Shown: in pieces, positions 44,214 to 55,538 of the stretch | Layout of the letters: each line of letters starts with the position of its first letter | Numbering within the stretch: the first letter of the stretch is position 1 | Origin: Thermoplasmatales archaeon | Lineage (GTDB): Archaea; Thermoplasmatota; Thermoplasmata; Thermoplasmatales; Thermoplasmataceae | Direction: 5' to 3' | Assembly: GCA_014874365.1 (NCBI GenBank) | Contig: JACWAH010000024.1 | Coordinates: forward strand, 1-64,000 | DNA: 64,000 nt | Program-made: the position numbers and the translations under genes | The notes under the pieces: model-generated | What the model was told of the DNA's origin: nothing | Database searches by the model: none | Seen by the model: only the letters and a program-made list of their open reading frames with translations

Positions 44214-45066
44214 TTATGATCCTCTTAATCTCGGTTAGAATTTCTTTCAACGAGCCCAGGTCGTTGAAGTGCTCTATTGAGTTTAACACCCTTTTTCCTC
44301 CTTCGTCAAACAGTCGGAGTTGGATACGGAAGTGCGATCCGCTGCTTTTCACTAATATTCCAATTGGCTTTGAGCACCCCAGACCGAGAAATCCCATTGC
44401 ATATCTCTCGAATTCCAGGATTTTCCTGTCTTCCGGGTTAAGGGTCTTCAGGAAATCAAAATCAGAATCTTTTCTCGTCATTCCAATCACAAATCCCTGG
44501 TTCGGGGACGGCACCATTTCATTTTCCGAAAAAGGATGATTTATCACATTGAGTTTCAATCTCTCTATGGCCACACGGGCCATCACGATGCCATCAAATT
44601 CAGAATTAATCCTGGAAATGCGGGTACCTATGTTTCCCCTCAAGTTCTCAATCTTTAAATCCTGCCGCAATTCCAGCAGCTGGAATTTCCTTCTTGTTGA
44701 TGAAGTGCCGACGGTCGAACCTACAGGCATATCTTTCAAAGTAAACTTTGATACCAGTGTATCCCTGGGGTCACCACGTTTCGTAACGTATGCAAGTTCA
44801 AGGTCTTTGTTGTATTCAGCAGGTAAGTCCTTTGCGCTGTGCACTGCTATATCAATCTCGCGTTTCAGTAAAGATTCATTTATTGAGTCAACAAACACTC
44901 CCTCTCCGGCATTAAACAGCGGGGATTTCTGATCCATGTCCCCTGTGTTTTTGATCCAGTGGTACTGAGGTAAGAAATCGTTCTCTTCCAGTATTGATCC
45001 CACCATCCGGGCCTGGATCCTTGAAAGTTCACTTCCTCTTGCGCCGATCCTCACTGACTTTGTCAA
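44206..45066 (-). CDS. hemC: Porphobilinogen deaminase
   Basis: 286 residues. The N-terminus RIGARGSELSRIQARMV, KDLPAEY and the dipyrromethane-cofactor loop GLGCSKPIG (Cys231) are family marks. It joins four porphobilinogens. The start could be ATG 45066 or the in-frame GTG 45054; both overlap hemL (38 or 26 bases). Confidence 0.95.
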   Translation of the reverse strand: MTKSVRIGARGSELSRIQARMVGSILEENDFLPQYHWIKNTGDMDQKSPLFNAGEGVFVDSINESLLKREIDIAVHSAKDLPAEYNKDLELAYVTKRGDPRDTLVSKFTLKDMPVGSTVGTSSTRRKFQLLELRQDLKIENLRGNIGTRISRINSEFDGIVMARVAIERLKLNVINHPFSENEMVPSPNQGFVIGMTRKDSDFDFLKTLNPEDRKILEFERYAMGFLGLGCSKPIGILVKSSGSHFRIQLRLFDEGGKRVLNSIEHFNDLGSLKEILTEIKRIISG

Positions 45067-46315
45067 TCGATTTCACCATCCTTTCAACTGTTTCCCTAAT
45101 AATATCCGGAGTATGCGAGAAACTAACGAAATTCGTCTCGTACTGGCCGGGTGCAAGGAATACACCATTGCTCAGTGCTTCCCTGAAGATATCCATATAC
45201 AAAGGAGCGTCTGACATTGTGGCTTCTGAATAGCTTCTTACTTTCCTGTTGGTCAGGAAGAACTGAAACATGCTTCCAATTCTGTTACCGGTCGCCTTGA
45301 TTCCAGCATTTTCCAGAGCATTTAAAAGTGAAGTCAGCAGTGTGTCAGTGAGTAAGTCTATCCTGGAGTAATCCTCACTTCTTAGGACTTCAAGGGCAGC
45401 AGTACCTGCTTTCATTGATACCGGATTTCCGGCAAACGTGCCTGCCTCGTAAACCTTCCCTGAAGGCGAGAAATTTCTCATAATTTCCGACGGTCCCGTT
45501 ATGGCGCCAATCGGCATCCCCCCTCCAATGATTTTTCCGTATGTTGTTAAATCTGCTTTTACACCAGCAAGTTGCTGATAGCTCCCGTAATGGAACCTGA
45601 ATCCTGTGATCACTTCATCGAAGATCAGTAATGCACCGTATTTGTCACACAGATTTCTCAAGCCCATCAGGAATCCGTCTTCCGGGAGAATTACCCCCGC
45701 ATTTCCCATTACCGGTTCGGCTATCACTGCAGCTATCTCCTTGCCTTTGAGCTTGAATATTTCTTCAATTTGAGGCAGGTCGTTGAACGACACCGGTATC
45801 ACTGTGCTGGAAACTTCCTCAGGTATTCCATCAGAACTTGGCACACCGAACGTGAGGTTACCGCTGCCGCTCTTAATCAGCGAATAGTCGTGTGAACCAT
45901 GATATCCCCCTTCCATTTTTATTATAATCTTGCGCTTATTGTAACCCCGGGCAAGGCGAATGACATGCATTGTTGCTTCGGTCCCTGAATTTGTGAACCT
46001 GATCTGATCCTCTTTTACTGCATCGAGGATAGCAGAACCAAGTTCCTGCTCCGCCCGGTTCACAGTGCCCGGTGAAATGATATCTTTTACCTGTTTGGTA
46101 ATGCTGTTAACTATAGAGGGATGGCTGTGACCGAGTATGTGAGGTCCAAAACCCAAGCAGTAATCTATGTATTCCCTGTCATCCTCATCCCTGATTTTTG
46201 CACCAGAACCGCTTTTTATGAATATGGGAAACGGATCATAATATCGAACCGGAGAGTTTACCCCTCCAGGGAATATCCTCCTGGATGTTTCAAAGAGTTT
46301 TTCGGACGCGCTCAC
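45029..46315 (-). CDS. hemL: Glutamate-1-semialdehyde 2,1-aminomutase
   Basis: 428 residues from GTG 46315. Motifs FTNSGTEATMHVIRLARG, DEVITGFRFHYG and the PLP lysine in TYGKIIGGGMPIG. It makes 5-aminolevulinate in the C5 route. hemA and hemB, often beside it, are not present; a transposase remnant starts eight bases upstream. Confidence 0.97.
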   Translation of the reverse strand: MSASEKLFETSRRIFPGGVNSPVRYYDPFPIFIKSGSGAKIRDEDDREYIDYCLGFGPHILGHSHPSIVNSITKQVKDIISPGTVNRAEQELGSAILDAVKEDQIRFTNSGTEATMHVIRLARGYNKRKIIIKMEGGYHGSHDYSLIKSGSGNLTFGVPSSDGIPEEVSSTVIPVSFNDLPQIEEIFKLKGKEIAAVIAEPVMGNAGVILPEDGFLMGLRNLCDKYGALLIFDEVITGFRFHYGSYQQLAGVKADLTTYGKIIGGGMPIGAITGPSEIMRNFSPSGKVYEAGTFAGNPVSMKAGTAALEVLRSEDYSRIDLLTDTLLTSLLNALENAGIKATGNRIGSMFQFFLTNRKVRSYSEATMSDAPLYMDIFREALSNGVFLAPGQYETNFVSFSHTPDIIRETVERMVKSIDKVSEDRRKRK

Positions 46316-46755
46316 TGACAGGTATGCTGTCTCCGGATTTTACCCTTATCGGACATCGTCAATAGATGCAAAGTTGGAAGAGCATCTGGACATGGCAAAG
46401 ATGCTGGCCAGGTAAATGTTATTCCAGAACGAGACGAACCTGAAGAGACCCGGAAAGAACGGTGATCCCGTCAGGAAACTCGCTGAATGCAGGAGTGAAA
46501 AAGAGATCGTCGGGATCATGCTGGACGAAATCGGGAGCCATTACTGTGAGGACAGGATCATGGCAGGCTTCCTTTCATTAGTGAAGAGGGACAGGAAGGA
46601 GGCATTCCTGTATCTTAGTGACCCCAAGGTGGAGAAGACATCAGACAAGGCGGAACGGCATTTTCCCATACAGTCATGGCTGTTGAAGCATAGGTTCAAG
46701 ACAAAGGAAGGAGTGTTGAGAACTTTCTACTTGTGCCACGAACTATCAATGGAAA
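46311..46755 (+). pseudogene. Transposase C-terminal remnant
   Basis: An open reading frame continuous except for a TAA at 46413-46415. Before the stop it reads YAVSGFYPYRTSSIDAKLEE; after it, FQNETNLKRPGKNGDPVRKL and the C-terminal KVEKTSDKAERHFPIQSWLL plus KHRFKTKEGVLRTFYL, a pattern common at the C-terminus of archaeal transposases (family not assigned). The N-terminal catalytic part and terminal repeats are missing. The frame then runs, still open, into the secreted gene that starts at 46809. Confidence 0.5.
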
Positions 46756-46776
46756 GTTTACTGTCTCCCTCCACTA

Positions 46777-46790
46777 AATGTTTATGTATA
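46777..46790 (+). promoter_or_regulatory. TATA-like box of the secreted gene
   Basis: ATGTTTATGTATAT lies about 26 bases before ATG 46809, arguing that the secreted gene is expressed by itself and not as a fusion with the transposase remnant. Confidence 0.4.
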
Positions 46791-46808
46791 TCATTGAGTT
46801 ATTTTTAT

Positions 46809-48560
46809 ATGTCGCTGTCGAGAAAGGAGAAGACAGTAATCAGCGTAATTATTGCGTTTGCCATGATTTCAGCCTCCTTTGCCATTCTTGACATTAACGG
46901 CAATAATCATGGAACGATTGCGAAACCCGTCGCGGACCTCGGTCCCAGACTGGATCTTTCCCTGGCTGGCCGTGGAAATTTATCACCCATGGCCAACGTT
47001 ACCGAATCCGTCCAGATCATGGGCGTTGATCCCTCCTACCTTTGGTCTGCAGGGTCATCGCCCTATGGAGGCGCGAATCTTTCCCCGGCTGCATACATGA
47101 ACCTGTTCAAAGGATCATACTTTCCTTCGCTTCCAGGAAACATGACCCTGAAGGGATTCCTGAACGATAACTTCTCTAAGATCGTTGCAGGATGGAAGGA
47201 ATATTACCAGAAGGAGGGAAGTTACGCCCAATCAGCCTCCCTGACAATAGAATCCACCTTTTCTGTTGTGATCAATGGTAATCTTTCAGTATTCTCATAT
47301 TATAATAACCTGCCATTCAGCTCTTCCGGGATGAGCCTCGTGAAATACGGGAACAGCACGAATTCAACACTTACCGGGTGGTTCAACGGCACTGCCGTGA
47401 ACCCGTCTTCCTATCAATCCCTCTATTTCATCCCCGTTGCCTTCAACTTAACCCCTTCCTTTGACCTTGCCAGCCCTGCCTACACCGCACAGGTAAACAA
47501 TACATCTTCCCTTGGCACATCTTCGACCCCAACCTACTCCCCGGATAGAATTATCGGTAAATGCGATCCAGGCACATGGTATGTTGCACAGTGGACAAAA
47601 ACCCTCTACGGCCCAGACCCCATGGTGACAGTGCACATAAACGGGAATTATCCACCTGAGAATAATTTTCTGGGCATAGAAGATTCGTTAGGTTGGTCTT
47701 CTGTGGAAATGTACATGAATTCCGACCAGACTGGAGTGACATCCGGAGGTAGCGTCACTGACCAGATGAGCACCAGCCCGTCATGGAGCGGAACAGGAAA
47801 TTTCGGTGGTGGCCTAGCCACATGGGTGGCCTATCCGGATAATTCCTCTATTGTCGGCGGAAACGCAGGAATCAATGACACGTCTGCAATCATTTATATT
47901 TCTAACGCAACTTTCTCAATCACTCACTACAACATCTACTACGTCTGGGGCGATTATACCGATTGTCATGATATTTACCTTGGAAATACAACGTCTGTCG
48001 AACTGGCTTCCATCAACGCATCAAATGGATACTACAAGATTGGTTACGGTTTTGTCCCCATAGAATTCTACTATGTCCTCCAGAACATTACCAGCGGTTC
48101 CAAGGTTACCAATCTGGGATCGCTTCCCGGCGCTTGGGGGATAGAGGGTGGCCAGATATGGGGTGACACCACCGGGTACTCCAACGGCGCCAGGGTGATC
48201 GCGGATGCCAGTAAGGCAATGTCTACATTTGCCGCCGCGCTTGGAGTTGCAGTTGCTTTCATAGATTTCACGGCAGCATTGAACGGTGTGGACTATGACG
48301 CGAGCGAGAGTGCAGTCGTGGATACATCTCTTGGGCTCATAGATGCTTCCCTTGGGCTGAAAATTACCCTGGTCGCGGACTTCAGCTCGATCTCCTTCTC
48401 CACCGACAGCCCCTTTGGCTTATACGATATAACAAGCGAACCTGGAAACAGTTACGCATACAACCTGACAGACTTTCAATCTCCAAATCCGGTAACCTTT
48501 AGCTTGAATGGAAACAATTACCAGTTTACTGCCCCATCCAACTTCATCGTTGCCTTGTGA
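46809..48560 (+). CDS. Secreted, probably glycosylated protein of unknown function
   Basis: 583 residues from ATG 46809. Residues 1-10 are basic and 11-30 hydrophobic (TVISVIIAFAMISASFAIL), a signal peptide or anchor. The rest is rich in Ser, Thr, Asn, Gly and Tyr, with more than a dozen N-x-S/T sequons. A hydrophobic stretch (about 480-500) may contact membrane. Two cysteine positions (KCDPGTWY; DYTDCHDIY) may form a disulfide. I do not recognise the family; an S-layer, pilin-like or peptidase-like surface role cannot be told apart. Confidence 0.7.
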   Translation: MSLSRKEKTVISVIIAFAMISASFAILDINGNNHGTIAKPVADLGPRLDLSLAGRGNLSPMANVTESVQIMGVDPSYLWSAGSSPYGGANLSPAAYMNLFKGSYFPSLPGNMTLKGFLNDNFSKIVAGWKEYYQKEGSYAQSASLTIESTFSVVINGNLSVFSYYNNLPFSSSGMSLVKYGNSTNSTLTGWFNGTAVNPSSYQSLYFIPVAFNLTPSFDLASPAYTAQVNNTSSLGTSSTPTYSPDRIIGKCDPGTWYVAQWTKTLYGPDPMVTVHINGNYPPENNFLGIEDSLGWSSVEMYMNSDQTGVTSGGSVTDQMSTSPSWSGTGNFGGGLATWVAYPDNSSIVGGNAGINDTSAIIYISNATFSITHYNIYYVWGDYTDCHDIYLGNTTSVELASINASNGYYKIGYGFVPIEFYYVLQNITSGSKVTNLGSLPGAWGIEGGQIWGDTTGYSNGARVIADASKAMSTFAAALGVAVAFIDFTAALNGVDYDASESAVVDTSLGLIDASLGLKITLVADFSSISFSTDSPFGLYDITSEPGNSYAYNLTDFQSPNPVTFSLNGNNYQFTAPSNFIVAL

Positions 48561-49107
48561 GGCCACACCAAATTATATTGCTCCATTTCTCACCATTGTA
48601 CCTTCAATAAACGGCAGGAAACTCCACATTCAACGGAACCTGTCGATGTTCAGTTTCGCGTATTGGGCGTCTCAGCGGTTTCCAATTCCTGACAGGGATA
48701 AAACATTTCCAGGTTTTCTGGGATACCCACATGCAGGGAACGTGGGTGCCTATACGTGAACATCTTCCAGCGTGAGACATTTGGGATAATAATTTCTAAA
48801 GAACCATGAAGAACCTGTCTCAGTTGAAACGGAAAGGATGAAGAAGCTGAAATGCGATCCTGAAGGACTCAGGAGAGCAATCATGGGATAGAGACTTCAG
48901 TTACCAGCTCAACGTAGAGTCTTAGTGAACCGGGTTTTTTCGATCCTTGACCATAATTTTCCGGAACACTTTTCCTGTGAGCCTCTCCTCTCCATGTTCG
49001 GTCTCTTTTGTCTTCCGTTCATCTTTGAGATTCGATTTCAGCTAATGTACCGGGGCTCACACCTATGGGGATCTAGAAATGCACAGTTAAGAGTGAATTT
49101 CTCCTTA
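48561..49107. other. Gene-poor spacer in accessory island
   Basis: Nearly 550 bases without a convincing gene. Around 48795-48890 a short coding-like stretch reads HEEPVSVETERMKKLKCDPE before a stop, possibly another decayed gene. Part of an open frame at 48925-49290 runs antisense to the next gene and is not credible. Confidence 0.4.
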
Positions 49108-49863
49108 TCAGCCGCGGACTCTTTTCAAAAGCACTGCTCCAATAACAATGGCATCCAGCGCAGTCAAGGCACCGCCGATTATATACAGATTATTTCCGGC
49201 AAGGTAATTGTTCAGATTGTTGACAAGGCTGAATTGTGTCGCGGGAACGTTTGTTTTCACCAGGGTAATGTTAATGAATATTTTCATTGAAGAATCGTAA
49301 ATACTGGCGCTTGCAAAAACCCCGTTCATTGCGTCTATAAGCGCAGTAGCCTGCAGCGTACTGGAAGCTAAGCTCACATTATACCCGCTGAAAGTTCCGG
49401 CAGGAGTTTTTACCAGTTGAACTGAACTTATTGTAAGATTAACGTTTAAGCCAGTAGCGTTGGAAATCAATGATCCAAATGGTAGGATTGCTGCAACTGT
49501 AGGCGATATTGCCAGGAAAGGCATCGGAATCATGAACGAACTTTGGTTACCGGGGAGCAATTGTTGTGACAGGCTTGCTATATGAGATGACCCTGTTCCG
49601 GAAGCCAGGACAGTAAAGCTCTGGTTGGAAGGGTTTACGTCCACAATGGTTAAATTTGTGTTAACCTGGGACAATGTACCGTTGATTTTCATTGTGCCAT
49701 TATAAACCTCATATGAACCGTTGAAAGCCCATACCGGCGGAGTGCTTGTAAGCCCATTGAGCGAGAATCCAGACAAGGAATGACCCGCAGCTAAAGTCGC
49801 GGTTCCCGGAACCGCAATTAGGAAAGCTGTAATCAACAGCACCGACATCTGAAACTGTCGCAT
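49108..49863 (-). CDS. Secreted, C-terminally anchored protein of unknown function
   Basis: 251 residues. An N-terminal signal (SVLLITAFLIAVPGTATLAA), a Ser/Asn/Thr-rich middle with many N-x-S/T sequons, and a C-terminal membrane segment (IIGGALTALDAIVIGAVLL) followed by KRVRG. This is a single-pass surface-protein layout. No family recognised. It is in the same island as the other secreted protein. Confidence 0.7.
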   Translation of the reverse strand: MRQFQMSVLLITAFLIAVPGTATLAAGHSLSGFSLNGLTSTPPVWAFNGSYEVYNGTMKINGTLSQVNTNLTIVDVNPSNQSFTVLASGTGSSHIASLSQQLLPGNQSSFMIPMPFLAISPTVAAILPFGSLISNATGLNVNLTISSVQLVKTPAGTFSGYNVSLASSTLQATALIDAMNGVFASASIYDSSMKIFINITLVKTNVPATQFSLVNNLNNYLAGNNLYIIGGALTALDAIVIGAVLLKRVRG

Positions 49864-49917
49864 AAGTATGACAATCTATAAGGCTTAAAAATACTTCCAT
49901 TCAATAGCCGATCCAGC

Positions 49918-51876
<1,959 letters not shown>

Positions 51877-51893
51877 TCTACCAATGCCCGATT

Positions 51894-53225
51894 ATGGATA
51901 GAATTGCTTCGAAGATCATCCAGTTTTCGTCCGAAACAAATTGGTCAATCATTTCTGATCAGGCCAAGGACGAGATTAAGAAAAGGATCATGGATTCCTT
52001 CATAACCTCTTACGCAGCATTCGGATCGAAACCGGTAGAAATAATGCGAAATACCTTGCTACCCGAAACTGCAGCAATTAACTCTTCAGTCTATTTTACG
52101 AAACAAAAAGCTGCACCTGAAATTGCCACTTTTATTAATGGCACAATGACAAGATACCATGATTATAACGATACCTACCTGTCAAAGGAAGCCCTGCATC
52201 CTTCGGACAATATCCCGCCCCTGCTTGCAATGGCAGAGGCAAATGGTAAAAGTGGCAGGGAACTGATATCTGCCATTGCAGTTTCTTACGGAGTCATAGC
52301 GGGGCTTTCAGATGCAGTGTGTATCAGGGACCTTGGATGGGATCATGTTACCTACATATCTATTTCTGCTGCCGCAGGACTTGGTCATCTTCTATCTCTC
52401 AACGCAGACCAGTTCGAGAATGCTTTGAGCCTGGCGATCAACAACAATATCAGCCTCAGGCAAACGAGGGCCGGAGAGCTAAGCATGTGGAAAGGTGCGA
52501 CTGCCGCAAATGCTTCAAGAAACAGTGTTTTCGCGGTTCGTCTGGCGCAGGGAGGAATGTCAGGCCCTTTTGAAATATTTACCGGGGAAATGGGATTCTT
52601 CAAGCAGGTTTCAGGGCCGTTCGATCTGAATCTAGACAGGGACGCAGTTCTCCGAACCATGATAAAGAATTATCCTGTTGAATATCATTCAATGAGTGCT
52701 GCGGAAGTCGCCGTTGAGCTGAAAAAGAAGATTAATTCACCCATAAAGAAAGTGAGGATAGATACTTTCTCAGTTGCATACAAGATCATCGTCAAGGATC
52801 CGGAAAAGCTCAGGCCAAAGACAAAAGAGACCGCAGACCACAGTTTACCCTATATTGTTGCATATTCCCTCCTCTATGGAGAACCAGATATCAGGAGTTA
52901 TTCTGACCGGTTCCTATCTGACAGACGAATCCTGGATTTAATTGATAAGACCGAAATACAGGTTGACAGAAACTTTGACGATGTCTACCCCGCAAATTTA
53001 CCGGTCAGGATCACTGTAACCACTGAAGAAGGCGAAATTTCCCAGGAGATGCAGTATCCCAAGGGTCACTACAGGAATCCCTATGATTGGAAAGACCTGA
53101 GGAGAAAAGGAGAAGGCGTAATGGGGAAGGAAGCCTACAGTAAAATTGAAGGCAAGGTCAGAAAACTGGAATCGATTGACGTAGAAGAATTAACAGAGGT
53201 GATAAGGAATGTCAAAGTTGAGTGA
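51894..53225 (+). CDS. prpD: 2-methylcitrate dehydratase (MmgE/PrpD family)
   Basis: 443 residues. MTRYHDYNDTYLS, HPSDNIPPLLAMAEANGKSG and ELSMWKGATAANASRN are MmgE/PrpD marks. It converts 2-methylcitrate to 2-methylaconitate in the methylcitrate cycle. First in an operon with prpB and prpC, overlapping prpB by 17 bases. The next enzyme, an aconitase-like hydratase, is not in the window. Confidence 0.93.
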   Translation: MDRIASKIIQFSSETNWSIISDQAKDEIKKRIMDSFITSYAAFGSKPVEIMRNTLLPETAAINSSVYFTKQKAAPEIATFINGTMTRYHDYNDTYLSKEALHPSDNIPPLLAMAEANGKSGRELISAIAVSYGVIAGLSDAVCIRDLGWDHVTYISISAAAGLGHLLSLNADQFENALSLAINNNISLRQTRAGELSMWKGATAANASRNSVFAVRLAQGGMSGPFEIFTGEMGFFKQVSGPFDLNLDRDAVLRTMIKNYPVEYHSMSAAEVAVELKKKINSPIKKVRIDTFSVAYKIIVKDPEKLRPKTKETADHSLPYIVAYSLLYGEPDIRSYSDRFLSDRRILDLIDKTEIQVDRNFDDVYPANLPVRITVTTEEGEISQEMQYPKGHYRNPYDWKDLRRKGEGVMGKEAYSKIEGKVRKLESIDVEELTEVIRNVKVE

Positions 53226-54105
53226 AAACAGGAATCTTGGCCCTTCACAATTAAGGAAACTCATTTCAGGGAAGAAGATAGTAAGATCTGCCGGGGTATT
53301 CAACGGAATCAGCGCTTTGCTTGCAGAATCAGCCGGGTTTGGCTGCCTTTATCTCTCTGGCTCTGGAGTAGCAGGCAACATGGGGTTGCCAGACCTTTCC
53401 CTTACCACATTGCATGAAGTAAAAAATGAGGCCGAACGCATCACCAGAATAGCTAAAAGCCCACTTGTTGTGGATGTGGATACCGGTTTTGGAGAATCTC
53501 TCAATGTTATGCGTACTGTCAGGGAGATGGAGTCTGCAGGTGTTGCAGGCATTCATATCGAGGACCAGGTTCTGCCAAAGAAATGCGGGCATCTGGCAGG
53601 AAAGGAACTGGTGTCAAGGGAAGAGATGACTTCGAAGATCAGAGCTGCCGTTGCGTCAAGAGAAAGCGATGATTTTGTGGTCATAGCAAGGACCGATTCA
53701 ATTGAAGTTGAAGGGATAGATGCTGCAATCGAAAGATCTAACCTATATGGAGAGGAAGGCGCAGACATGATCTTCACGGAAGCACCCCGTTCAGTCGAAG
53801 AATTCAAAATGCTTGCTTCTAAAATTAAAAAACCACTTCTTGCAAACATGACCGAATTCGGTAAATCTCCTTTAATCACAGCAGAACAGCTGGAAAAGAT
53901 AGGATACAGCATGGTAATTTATCCGCTGACCGCATTCCGGGCTACACTGCTGACAATCCAGAATATTTATAAAAAACTGATGGCAGATGGTACGCAGAAT
54001 GGAATCATGGACAGGCTCATGACAAGGGAAGCGTACTACGAACTCATAGGCTATTATGATTATGAAAAAGAGGATAAGGAATTTAGCATAAATAAAGGTG
54101 AATAA
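53209..54105 (+). CDS. prpB: 2-methylisocitrate lyase
   Basis: 298 residues. Metal-site VDVDTGFG, IHIEDQVLPKKCGHLAG with the catalytic cysteine, and ARTDS. It splits 2-methylisocitrate to pyruvate and succinate. An isocitrate or related lyase is possible by fold, but the operon points to PrpB. Confidence 0.93.
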   Translation: MSKLSENRNLGPSQLRKLISGKKIVRSAGVFNGISALLAESAGFGCLYLSGSGVAGNMGLPDLSLTTLHEVKNEAERITRIAKSPLVVDVDTGFGESLNVMRTVREMESAGVAGIHIEDQVLPKKCGHLAGKELVSREEMTSKIRAAVASRESDDFVVIARTDSIEVEGIDAAIERSNLYGEEGADMIFTEAPRSVEEFKMLASKIKKPLLANMTEFGKSPLITAEQLEKIGYSMVIYPLTAFRATLLTIQNIYKKLMADGTQNGIMDRLMTREAYYELIGYYDYEKEDKEFSINKGE

Positions 54106-54107
54106 TT

Positions 54108-55157
54108 ATGCAGGAATTAGCGCCCAAAGGGCTCGAAGGTGTATATGTTGATAAGAGCGAAATTGCAACAACTGACAAGACGGGAAACCTGGTTTACCGC
54201 GGTTACAAAGTAATAGACATCTCAGACAGGCTGAGTTTTGAACAGATAGCATATTTGGTCGATTATGGAAAACTCCCCACGAGCGATGAACTGAAAACTT
54301 TCTCTAAGTTTCTTTTAGATAATTCGAGGTTATCGGAAGGTTCGGTAAAGATTGCAGAGCTGATGAAAGGTAGAAATCTCATCGACATCCTGAGAACTGT
54401 GGTTTCATCACTGCAGGTAGATTCCGTGGATGCGGAGTCCCTGGTCTCTATTGCCGCAAAATTCCCGGAGATCATTTATTGCGGTGCAAATGGTGGCTCT
54501 CCCCCAAAAATCAAGGGGAACAGCTACAGAGAAAGGTTCTACTATCTTCTGACTGGAACCGACGATCCTGAGAAAGGCAAACTATTGGAAAAGATCCTGA
54601 TTATGTACATGGAACACGAGTTCAATGCTTCCACCTTTGCACTGAGGGTAACAGCGTCGACTCTTGCAGATCCTGTTTGCGCATTTACTACTGCGCTGGC
54701 AACACTTAAGGGACCTTTGCATGGTGGCGCAAATTCCGAAGTGCTCAGGTTCCTGCTCAAGATCAGAAATAATGAGGAAGTGAGGAAGTACGTTGATACA
54801 GCAATGGAAAAGAAGGAAAAGATCATGGGTTTCGGTCACAGAGTATACAAGGACAAAGATCCAAGGGCCCAGTACATTAAGGGAATCCTCGTTAAAACCT
54901 TCCCGGACAACCTGGCAGTCAGGAATGCTGTTTTCATGGAGGAGTACATATGGGAAAAGAAGAAGCTGGCCGCAAACCTGGACTTCTACGGTGCACTGTA
55001 TCTGCATCTTCTTGGTATTGAAGAAAAGTACTACCTGTCAATATTTGCAGCTGCGAGAGTTTTCGGCTGGGTCGCGCATTATTCTGAACAGAGGTCAAAT
55101 AATAAAATAATAAGACCCCTGGCTCTTTACACGGGGAAAACTGACCTGAATCTGTGA
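54108..55157 (+). CDS. prpC: 2-methylcitrate synthase / citrate synthase
   Basis: 349 residues. Catalytic residues in LKGPLHGGANSEV, GFGHRVYKDKDPRA and NLDFYGAL. It condenses propionyl- or acetyl-CoA with oxaloacetate. By position the methylcitrate role is preferred; dual use is common. A TATA-free junction two bases after prpB supports one transcript. Confidence 0.92.
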   Translation: MQELAPKGLEGVYVDKSEIATTDKTGNLVYRGYKVIDISDRLSFEQIAYLVDYGKLPTSDELKTFSKFLLDNSRLSEGSVKIAELMKGRNLIDILRTVVSSLQVDSVDAESLVSIAAKFPEIIYCGANGGSPPKIKGNSYRERFYYLLTGTDDPEKGKLLEKILIMYMEHEFNASTFALRVTASTLADPVCAFTTALATLKGPLHGGANSEVLRFLLKIRNNEEVRKYVDTAMEKKEKIMGFGHRVYKDKDPRAQYIKGILVKTFPDNLAVRNAVFMEEYIWEKKKLAANLDFYGALYLHLLGIEEKYYLSIFAAARVFGWVAHYSEQRSNNKIIRPLALYTGKTDLNL

Positions 55158-55175
55158 ACGTTTTACCCACATTCT

Positions 55176-55538
55176 TCAGAGCAAGTTTATGCTGACTTTT
55201 TCACTTTTCCTGTTGAAGGCATTGTAGTTAGTCAGCCCGTAAGGGTAACCCACAATTATGTGAAGTGCACCAGTATTTGAGAACATGGTTCTGTCTGCAT
55301 CGGAAGGGAGGCAAACTCCGGACGGGTGCGAATGAATACTACCGATAATTGATAGGTCGATCGGTTTATTCCACATCTGGAAAATCGTGTGGCGATCGCC
55401 GAAAATTGTTCCTGGAAGTATTGCAATTTCGTAAATTATCTCATTTTCCGCTTTTAAGAAAGCTCCAAATTCATTTGGGTAACAATCTTTCGATGCTTCA
55501 AGCACCATCTGCAGTACTTTCCTTCTAATCGACCACAT
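55176..55538 (-). CDS. JAMM/MPN+ metalloprotease
   Basis: 120 residues. The JAMM site is HSHPSGVCLPSDADR with His69, His71, Ser79 and Asp82; Glu23 is the general base. Archaeal JAMMs (HvJAMM1-like) cut off ubiquitin-like SAMP proteins. No SAMP gene is seen near. It overlaps NAD kinase by 14 bases at the end of the S13 cluster. Confidence 0.92.
   Translation of the reverse strand: MWSIRRKVLQMVLEASKDCYPNEFGAFLKAENEIIYEIAILPGTIFGDRHTIFQMWNKPIDLSIIGSIHSHPSGVCLPSDADRTMFSNTGALHIIVGYPYGLTNYNAFNRKSEKVSINLL

Noticed and set aside
46416-46808. Treating the first 131 residues of the 714-codon frame as part of the secreted protein
   Set aside because: They look like a transposase C-terminus, while a signal peptide with a TATA box at the right distance starts at 46809.
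48925-49290. 121-codon plus-strand frame
   Set aside because: Largely antisense to the secreted protein at 49108 and without a matching promoter.
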